A stretch of DNA of 64,000 nucleotides, taken from contig CM063108.1 in the NCBI GenBank assembly GCA_031841125.1, forward strand, positions 43,174,122 through 43,238,121, written 5' to 3'. Of this stretch, positions 55,510 to 64,000 are shown piece after piece. How positions within the stretch are numbered: the first letter of the stretch is position 1; each line of letters begins with the position of its first letter. The DNA comes from Acanthococcus lagerstroemiae (Eukaryota > Arthropoda > Insecta > Hemiptera > Eriococcidae). A program made the position numbers and the translations under genes. The notes under the pieces were generated by a model that saw nothing but the letters and a program-made list of their open reading frames with translations, made no database searches and had not been told where the DNA came from.

Positions 55510-58500
55510 TGTACAATAAGATGAAATGTTATTGATGGTAGTATAAGTATATTGACACTTGTAGTGAATTTGCGTTACTAGAATTGAAATATGTTTCTAA
55601 TAAAGCACAATACTTATAGCTATTATTTGTCGTTAGGTTCGCAAAAACCAGCGACGATGGGTTATCATGCAGGAATCATGGTAGATGTAAATAATTAATA
55701 GTTAAAAATTCAATACATTAAGGACCAATATTATAAAACTTCGTTAAAAATAACCGTCGATTATACTGGCCTTAACACGTGTGTACAGAAGTAGTAGTGG
55801 TATATATAATCTTTTAAAGCTCTACTTGACACAGGGCAGACTGAGACTTGAAAGGATACTGGGAAACCGCAATTGCATCGGCCAAACTTTTATCTTTCAA
55901 TGTGCTCCTCAGCCCCGGATTAAGACTTAGGCAGCTTACAAGCACTCGGACCTCCTAGCCGCCTAGCCGGAAATTATTTTTCGTATCTGCTCAGTAGCTT
56001 TTTGTTTTACAATATGTATCTGGCTGGTGGCATATGCCAACGTGCTGAAGGCAAAAATTCTCAAAGGCCTCTCCAAGCCGGTGCTTGTTGTGCCTGTAGG
56101 TGAACCCGGTTCTGCTCCTCCTCCATTCCTCCAACCATTACAATGCCCAAATCTGCTGAGCTAAACCCGCCTACTGGAAAGATGGACTTAAGATCTGACC
56201 TAAACGTAGTTTTGAAATTCAACTATCCTAGTCGCCAATATATATACCTCTTTTCAAGAACACTACAATTACTTATGGGTCAATCCAACATCCAAGATTT
56301 CCACAGCGAGCGCTACAAATCGTCAAAACAGACCAGCATTTTCACAACTACATACCATAAAAGAAAATACTACAGATAAATACAAAAAGCAAATTCTAAT
56401 ACAATCTTTCTTGACATTCTTATCACAAATTGCCGGTCTATTTTTAGTTCATCTGAAAATTCACCTTGGCGGAGGGGGTGACTTGTGTCTCGGATTCGCG
56501 AGTTAGCAATAGTTTAGACGCAGAGTACTATACTTCTGTTGCATTTAAATAACATCACGTGCCATGGGTCATTATCCAAAAAGTGGGCATTTTGGACTTC
56601 AAATTTTGATCTTTTTTTCTTTTTTTGCTTTCTGATAGGTTTTTTTTAACGTATCTTATATTTACTTGGTCTCCAGTCAAAATCACAACTTAGCCTACAC
56701 TTTGACGCTACAATACATACTTAGGTACACACGATTTTTCATAGCACTAAACCAGGGGGAACTAAGAGCCAGGGGAGTGAGATTTTACCTGTAAAAATGT
56801 AATTCCACGTGTAAGGTTGCGATGGTACGAAGATTCTCATCAAGTAACCTAAAACTAGCGGGGAAAAACTTATTTTATTACACGATTTAAATGACTCGAA
56901 TAGATTCAAAAATCGTTGCCAGGAGAATGAGAAGATTGAAAGCGACACTGCCGAAATCCGTTTCAGAACATGTATGGTCACCACTTCTGGAAAGTTTTCA
57001 GGGACAATGTGAAGGTCAGTTTTCAATATTCAATAACGTAACCGCGCTGCCAGCTGGTCAAAATCGAGAAGTTTAAAATACCAATCTGGACTATATAAAA
57101 TTTAATAACTTTTGTACTTGGACAAAAATTCTCAAGTTTATTTTAGTTTCTTATCAGTCTTCTTATCTGAGGACCGCGAGAAAAAAGTGCACTAATGCTT
57201 TCTCAAAAATTAGGTAGGTACTAGGTGCGCAGTAAAATTGTAAAATGATGGAGTAGATTACCTAAGTAAAATACTTGAAATTAGGCGTGCATTAAAGTAT
57301 TAAAAAGCAATTAAATTGTAGATAGGTAGTATCACCTGCCTATACAAACCAGAGACTGTTTTATCACGTCTACAAAGTAAATCACACCACCTGAGATAAA
57401 GTTATCTTCAAAAAAAGATATTACAATGAAAACTGTGGGAATGAATGCACGTTCATCAAAAATGAACACGTGCTTTGTTCTTTATAACTTGAAATGAAAA
57501 TCTTAGTTTTATTCCAGCATAAGGTAACTGGCGAAATCAACCAAAGTTCAACATCAATTTCTGTTTGTCCACTTGAACGTTTTCCGTCGGAATTTAAATA
57601 AAAAAGTAGAAATGAATTCGTTGAAGGAGAAAAAAATATCAAATTATAAATTTACAGCTAGTAGAGCAGATGTTGTTAACTTCATATTTCATCAATTTTC
57701 TCGTAGGTTGTATAAATAAAAAACATGGTGACAATGTGATACTGATTTTTCGATCCAACCCCCCCCCCCCTATACCATTAAAAAAAAATGAAAAAAAATC
57801 TAATTTGGATTATCAATAGATATTAATTAGTTTTCATATTTGAAAAATACTGCCCTCATCTGTTGAACAGTATGTAGCAGAAACTCTTCCACACAAATCA
57901 GAGAAATTGAAAGAAATTTTACTCGTAAGATAAAAATTACAAGAATTCTAGTACCTAAAAGTCTCACACGATGAGCAATTTCACGCATTCTTTAGCTGAA
58001 AGTTCTAGTAATTTTTATCTGATCCTTTACGCTAAATTTTGATAGAATTACAATTATTGTCATCAAGATCATAAGAATAGTATTTTCAGTCAGGATCCCA
58101 AAATTACTCGCAGATTTGAGTTTGGCGACCTTGAAAACTTATAAATGAAATATCATCCGGAAACTAATACTTCCTCAGCCTGCTTTTAATGGCATTTCAG
58201 GCGGAGGGAATTGGAGGTAAAAACTACTCTTAAAAAAGAATTTAGCCATCTCGAAAAACCTGTAAACCGAGTACAATCTCGAAAAAATACTATGAAGCCT
58301 AAATCTCCATTGATGACACAGAGGGTTAATCGAAAAACTAGCCTCAGAACAGAAGTCAGTTCCTCATTCCCCAGCTGTGTAATCCTCCTTTTCGGCCTCA
58401 TTCGAACTATTTTTTCTTTTCATTCTTTCAAAATCATCGAGTGTTATAGTCCCTCTTCAAAGCAACTTCACCGATTTGAATTTCCAGTGCAAGAAGATCA

Positions 58501-59087
58501 ATTTAGCGATTACCTATCATACAATATATTAGTAAAACTTCACGCAACAATTATCACTCGCGCGGTTAAGTACTTGGTATTACTATGAAAACTGGTTTAA
58601 ATATACCATTCTGTCTTAAACATTTTCGGTTATCTTTGCCATTATTTTATAATTTATACGGTGATGACTTATATCTACTTTCTTAATTGGCAATCATATT
58701 AAAGGAATTTTCACGCTTAGAATGTACATAATTCAAGTTCTGACCTCGGCATATAACACAATTCGGTAAAAAAGTTAATGTTCGAAGAATAGAGTTTAGT
58801 TACGGGGAGAGGAGGAAAATAATTCGACGACCTAATCGAATGAAGTAATATAGTGAATTGAGGAAAAAAAGTAGCAAACTAACGTCCTTAACCTCATGTT
58901 CCGGACTAAGGGCGTAGATAAAAAGGGGACCTCCCTTGAGCTAAAGATAGATTTTCTTCAGTAGTTATGTGAGGCAAATCATGAAGAAAGGGTGTAAAGG
59001 GCCAGGAGCAGAAGAACACATTTTTAGACCCCATATAACGAAGCTTATCTGTGCCCTTATCCGGACGATACTCGATTAACATATGAA
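55510..59087. other. Presumed phosphatase intron or intergenic
   Basis: I recognise no exon. The plus frame 56891-57076 (MTRIDSKIVARRMRRLKA) and the plus frame 58211-58588 are open but show no family features. There are C11-type and A-rich tracts near 57762. Confidence 0.4.
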
Positions 59088-59317
59088 GGGTAAAGAATCA
59101 AAACTCACATGGGCCATTTTACTTCAAGGGCGCAAATAGGCAAAATACTGTACACGGGTGCAGGAATATCTTTGCTGCACCTGTGAACGTGCGATGTGGT
59201 ATAACATACTCCACGTTCACAGGCGCAGCAAAGATATTCCTGCGCCTGTGTACAGTATTTTGCCTATTTGCGCCCTTGAAGTGAAACGGCAAATGTGAGT
59301 TTTGATTCTATACTCTT
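59088..59317. repeat. Fold-back (palindromic) MITE-like element, copy 2
   Basis: It has the same palindrome as 19951-20179, with better-matched arms (GGCGCAGCAAAGATATTCCTG against CAGGAATATCTTTGCTGCAC). It starts GGGTAAAGAATCAAAACTCA. Confidence 0.88.
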
Positions 59318-59319
59318 TA

Positions 59320-61910
59320 TATAAGGTGGCCGTATCACTAATATGTTGAAAATATAAGACTATTTTTCACCAATGTTACTTAAACGTAATTAAGTAATTG
59401 AGACAATTTCTGATCACTTTTCAAACGCATACTAATCATTTTCATGAAACTTTCATTGAACAATTACAATCACATTTATGTGACTGGATTGTGACTGGTT
59501 GACTAAACTGTGATAAATAATTTTTTCATCGCCTTTAAAAGCGAAAGGAACGAATTGTCAAATGGGTAGCGACACCAAAACCAAATTAAATCAGATTTTG
59601 ACTCTCATTAAAGAAGAATATTCAGTCATATCCGGGGAAATTCACTTTTTCTAACCAAAACCCTTCCCTTGAAACGCAGTGGATATAAAAATCGACAAAA
59701 AGTCGAGTTGCCATGTCACATCGACATTTACATAACTCAACTTTTGTATCGAATTCATCAGTCACTTCGATGAAGAAATGGATCTTGCGTGCCAACATAT
59801 TTGTTTCAAGGGTTGAATGCTTTAATATTGGTACATAGATGCATTCCGCAGAAGTATAGGTACATTGCTACTCCTTCTCAAGGCTATAGCTGACACCGTC
59901 ACCAGATTCGAACCACCCGTGAACCACTACCGTATTCCATATTTGATACACCCAAGTACAGAATTACCGATCATGTAGAGATACTACCGTCTGATAAAGA
60001 AGAATGCGCATGAGACAATACAACTATCAATTTCATTTGTCATCCTACTTTTCTCGCTCCAAACAAACATGTTTCAGATGTCGAACTATTTTGTTTCTTT
60101 TTCTAGCAAGATTACGTTGATAACTACACGCTGTTTTCTCACATCTTACATTACATAACACATGACTTCAAATAGCGACACGTCTAATTAACATGTGATG
60201 TCGAGCAAAAACATATCCGTAAGTAACCTAAACAGGTTTACTGGTTTACCGACATAGAGACCATAAAATCACCTTCCCGTTTTGCACTAATTAAGAAAAA
60301 TTAGAATTACCTAATGCGAACATATAGATACACTTGATAGTCTATATTGATGTACACCAGATGCGCCAAAGCGACATGAAGAGGAAAGCAGAATAATTTA
60401 TGCGTATTTCTCAAGTTAAGAATGTTTAATAATCAACCGCTTAGCGGGATGGCAGAAAGTCAGCTGCTTCTAGGAATCGTTCATTTACATACAGGTAATG
60501 GGCTTGGTTCCGTCAAATCAAAACGAGAAAACAGTTTTATGAGCACCACTTGTCATTCGAGGGCAGGGACATGGGACCTGGAGAAAAGCAACATAAAATT
60601 ACACATGCGTGCGTCACATTCTTGGTAATGAATACCTTACCACTAAAAGTACAAACATTGACAAACATCAGAGTAAGGTGCCATATCAATCATCAATTAA
60701 AAAGGACGTGGAATCCAGTATGAAATTGTATAGCTTAGAAAAGAGAGAACGATAGTCACCCGATGAACATTGCATTACCAAAGGCGCTCAAAATTAGCAG
60801 CCGTGAGGATATAAGTGTCAACAACATTAACACATCCTACATAGTAAAATACGGAAAAGCCACATTCATATTTCCAATGGACGTAGAACTCAGTACATAA
60901 GATTTCCTCTGGTATTCACTATTGGCGTTTGGACACTCCTGTAGATGCGCTAGTGTCGTGGGCGGAAAGATGATCAGAGTATTTTTACCACAGAAACCTG
61001 TACAAGTAAAATAAGCTGTAGCATCTTTATTGTTTTTTATGACAATCTGAAGAGACCTAACGTGTTAGCCCTTATTATTTCCTTTTAGATGAGCCCAATT
61101 TCAGTTTTTTTTTTGCAGAAAATTTTTGTCACTGATCAACTTTTTGTCCAAATACACCAATCAGCGCGTCGCATTTCATTAGGCCGCTAGAGAGCGACTC
61201 TTTAGCATCCAAACGTGAATACCTTCTGTCTCTGTGTAGATATGTATTGGCGTTGCTCTGAAATTATAGCAGTATTTTGGCAGTAGATGTAAACAGTGAT
61301 AATGGAAAATCGTTTCTCACAATCGAACTTTTTTTTTTTTTTTTTAGAAAACAACTGTAGTCAGTTCTGACGTTCTGAGATGTTGAATACCTATGCCACT
61401 AAACCATGCTATCACTGTTGTTCTGTGACGCATGTTCATAAATGGACACACGGTACCTTGTTTATTGCGCAACACTATTGATGCATAACGACTGCAGATA
61501 CAGCGCTATCTGGCAGCAGAGTTCAAAATTCAAAATGCATTATGGGTTTTTCTTTCTTGTTGGTCAATTTTCAAATCTGCTGGTCGTCCTCCTAAGTTTG
61601 TTTTCCTCGCTTTAATTTTACTACTTAAACCTGATTTTCGTGATGCTCTACTAAATATTCTGGTAGATGACAAATCTCAGGTAATTCTGTTGAGGTATTC
61701 CAAATTCTTCTCAAATCTGGCCAGATTTTCTCTAATTCTGTCAGAATACTGACAAAAAGCCTACCCCCTCCCCAGAATGGCTGCTGAAAAATCTGGCAGC
61801 TGCTAAAATTAAAAACCTTCTCTACTAAGGATAGAAAAATCGGCTAGATCTAGCAGGCATTCAGCTAAAATGGCAGCACGCTCAATCTAAGAACGAATAA
61901 AGCTAACAAG
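59320..61910. other. Non-coding
   Basis: No gene is recognised. A T15 tract lies near 61329. Phrases around TCGA/CATCGAC recur near 59700 and 63430-63660. Confidence 0.4.
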
Positions 61911-62538
61911 ATGAAAAAGTTCATCAGTCTGGTCTTATCAGTCGCACTACTAGGTACTTTATGAGTAACAAATGGTTCATTGGGAATCATTCGGGCAACA
62001 CAGTCAACAGAAACCAAATACATATCCTCTGTCAATATAAAACTAAGGCACTAACCGCCTCTTCATTTCTGTTGCAGCCATGCAGCACGCAGTACTCCTC
62101 ACTTCGCTGTTCGTACACGTCGCCGTTTCGCAGATTTTTGAGAACGAATTGCCGGTCAGCTTACAACCACCGCCACCGCAGCAGACGATACCCAGAAATG
62201 ATTTTTCTTCCATCTTCACAGATATTTCTGCGCCAGTAGTACAGCAACAGCCGCAGCTACCACCCCAACCACAACCAGCACCAGCTCCTAAGCACGTGGC
62301 CCATCCGACTGTCCTTTTCAATTCCGAACAAGAAGCCAAACTGCCGCCCAACTTATTGAATCCATTCTACAAGAACCCACGGATCGTCGAACAGCTGGCA
62401 AAGCAGAGCTGGTTCCATCCCGGTGAGAATCTGGTCACCGATCGAGAAACCGAAAAGATCTCGCGGGATAAGATCTATTACGCTCTGAAAAGTGCAGGAC
62501 TAGTAAGAAGACGTAGGTATGTTGTGTACAGGCGATGA
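61911..62538 (+). CDS. Small secreted proline/glutamine-rich protein
   Basis: The main exon (62078-62538) follows CTGTTGCAG and encodes 152 residues from its own ATG (62080). It has a signal-peptide-like start (MQHAVLLTSLFVHVAVSQ), a Pro/Gln-rich spacer (PPPPQQ; VVQQQPQLPPQPQPAPAPK, residues 33-70), and a non-repetitive C-terminal module (LPPNLLNPFYKNP, RIVEQLAKQSWFHPGE, KISRDKIYYALKSAGLVRRR). The module has the look of small secreted insect proteins of unknown function. A good upstream exon, 61911-61953 (MKKFISLVLSVALL, donor CTAG|GTACTT), joins in phase and adds 15 residues. A distant alternative first exon is at 34852-34858. The two hydrophobic starts in a row make it unclear which one is used. 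Role unknown; probably extracellular. Confidence 0.75.
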
Positions 62539-63840
62539 AAAAATGACGTTCTGATACAGCGGATCGAATGGCATCACTATTAATTTCATTATTTTTAGTT
62601 TTATTTAACTTTGTGTATTATTATTTGTAAATGTTGAGCTGCATTGATAAGTACTGTTAAATATATAAACTATGGTAAGATCTTTTTTGATGTCACGGAA
62701 TATATGGCCTCTAGAAACCTCTATATCTGGAAAATTACAGAAAGAGGTTGAAAATACGAACAAATAATACTGGTTAAATCCCTCAGAGAAGCCTTTTTAG
62801 TTCCTTGAATGTTTTCTTCACCCAAGTCTTCAGTCATTCCCTCGAGAATATTCTTTGATTTTCGTTATTTTGATTCTGTCAAGTCCTGAAACATGATCCA
62901 CAAGTGTTCTCTCAATTCTCATACACTATCCATTACTTCAGCATCTGGTAAAATTGTATCAGTCAACATTTCTACAACAGGTAAGACAACCATTTGTTAA
63001 TACGGCCGATCCTAATTAGGTAACTCAATTATAGTATCTGCAATATGTTTTTGGTTGTAATGGAATTAGGGATGAACTGAGCCCTGACTTCTTGGGGGAG
63101 GGAGCGGTAGATCGAAAATGTAGACTCGGTGCAAGAGGGAATCACCCCCCCCCCCAGTCAGCCTATGAATGAAAGTATATAAATTACCGTAATTTAGTTA
63201 CACGACGCAGTATTGTTTACAACTAATGGCGATTATGTCATACGACTAAATTATAATTTACTTCCCTTAAGACCAAATACCGTCGCATTTGATTGAGTTC
63301 GTTAAGGTAAAGGAAAAACATCGCACAAACATGCACTGTATTAATCAACTGTCTCAAGTACCTATACTTGTTGAAATTTTGACACTTGCGTATATCCTTG
63401 AAACAGTCAATACAAAAATCGAGTATTTTTTCGACATCCAAAATTTGTCATTTTTTCAACAAGATAGGTATATATTGTGATTACAGATTTCGATACAGAC
63501 GTCGAGTTATTGTGTCAATATCTTCTTTAAATGGAATTCTTTGTCAACGTCGATGCACTTCGATCCAAAAGTCGATGTTAACATAGTAACTCGACTTTTG
63601 TATCAAATTCGATCACCAATGTCGTGTTGAAAAAGTGATGGATTACGTGTCGACATTTGTGTTGATAGTTCACAATTAATAATTTATCTAGCTCTGAAAT
63701 AGGGGTAATGCACAGATTTTCTAATGAGGAGACGACTGATAAGCTCTAATTATAAAAAACGTTAAAAAAATTAAAGGCTTATTCTTTCTTGTGTTGGATC
63801 AATACTTACTATGCAATAATTTAGCTCAGGTAAAAGTATA
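62539..63840. other. Downstream non-coding
   Basis: This is the 3' region of the secreted-protein gene; no canonical AATAAA is found, only ATATAA/AAATATA variants near 62661. TCGAC-rich phrases lie at 63410-63660 (GTCGA, ACTCGACTTTTGTATC), also seen near 59700-59760. No gene. Confidence 0.45.
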
Positions 63841-63844
63841 GGGC

Positions 63845-64000
63845 GTATCATGGAGGCGTTGGAGTGTTGGCCCGGGCACCCAGTTACCTCCGTGCGCATT
63901 ATTCGCAGTTACTTCACGAATAGAGACGAAATGGGCTACCGGCCCGGTTACGAGGGAGATGACCTGCGGCGTCCCATAGGGATCAGTACTCAGACCTAAC
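63845..64000 (+). pseudogene. Non-LTR retrotransposon reverse transcriptase fragment, cut by the window edge
   Basis: The plus strand reads SVRIIRSYFTNRDE and then, after a one-base shift, MTCGVP-stop-GSVLRPN. This is the reverse-transcriptase block 'l.r.irSYl.dR.......G......t.GvPQGSvLGP.L' of R1/jockey-like LINEs, with the Gln codon changed to TAG. It is a defective copy that continues beyond the window. Confidence 0.82.

Noticed and set aside
60930..60975. Minus-strand reading SAHDTSAS, resembling the HD motif of histidine acid phosphatases
   Set aside because: The frame stops soon after, the following residues do not fit the family, and no splice sites frame it. Treated as coincidence.
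1..64000. CRISPR arrays, bacterial operons, rRNA genes
   Set aside because: No regularly spaced identical short repeats with unique spacers, and no rRNA-like conserved blocks, are visible. Splicing shows the sequence is eukaryotic.

Overview
The window is eukaryotic nuclear DNA, almost certainly from an insect or another arthropod. It is AT-rich, with spliced genes using GT-AG introns, an arthropod-type core promoter, a TRPA-type channel gene, a membrane-anchored histidine acid phosphatase, and a heavy load of hAT, Helitron-like, LINE, SINE and LTR elements. The sequence alone does not fix the species.

Layout. (1) 1-21.1 kb: the last two exons of a TRPA-type channel gene (195-464 and 20558-21109, + strand) enclose a 20-kb intron. 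Inside that intron sits a 14.4-kb segment (2584-17015) bounded by a perfect 232-bp inverted repeat and a 4-bp direct repeat, ATAC. This segment carries an intact protein-primed family B DNA polymerase gene (5859-10049), a set of small AT-rich viral-like genes, and a spliced 392-codon gene (12490-15077). It looks like a recently inserted self-replicating element of the Polinton/adintovirus sphere, but no capsid, packaging ATPase, protease or integrase gene is visible. The intron also holds a 1-kb element of GGCCAAAGATGG repeats and a fold-back element. (2) 21.1-34.7 kb: a possible minus-strand terminal exon, LINE fragments, a complete tRNA-derived SINE with 13-bp target duplications, and three short inverted-repeat elements with clear 6-8 bp target duplications. 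(3) 34.75-34.86 kb: a strong core promoter (TATA-like, initiator and DPE at standard spacing) with a tiny first coding exon. It may belong to the secreted-protein gene at 62 kb. (4) 36.8-41 kb: an hAT transposase remnant and an LTR retrotransposon nested in a long-TIR element. (5) 41-50 kb: satellite-like arrays, one interrupted by a Helitron-like insertion whose empty site is visible in neighbouring units. (6) 53-64 kb: an hAT-type MITE, the C-terminal exons of a histidine acid phosphatase (minus strand), a second fold-back element, a small secreted P/Q-rich protein gene (61911-62538), and a LINE reverse-transcriptase fragment at the right edge.

The main point of interest is the polymerase-bearing element in the TRPA intron. 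Its ends, target duplication, intact polymerase, unusual gene set and included spliced gene together suggest a poorly described class of mobile element or endogenous virus.
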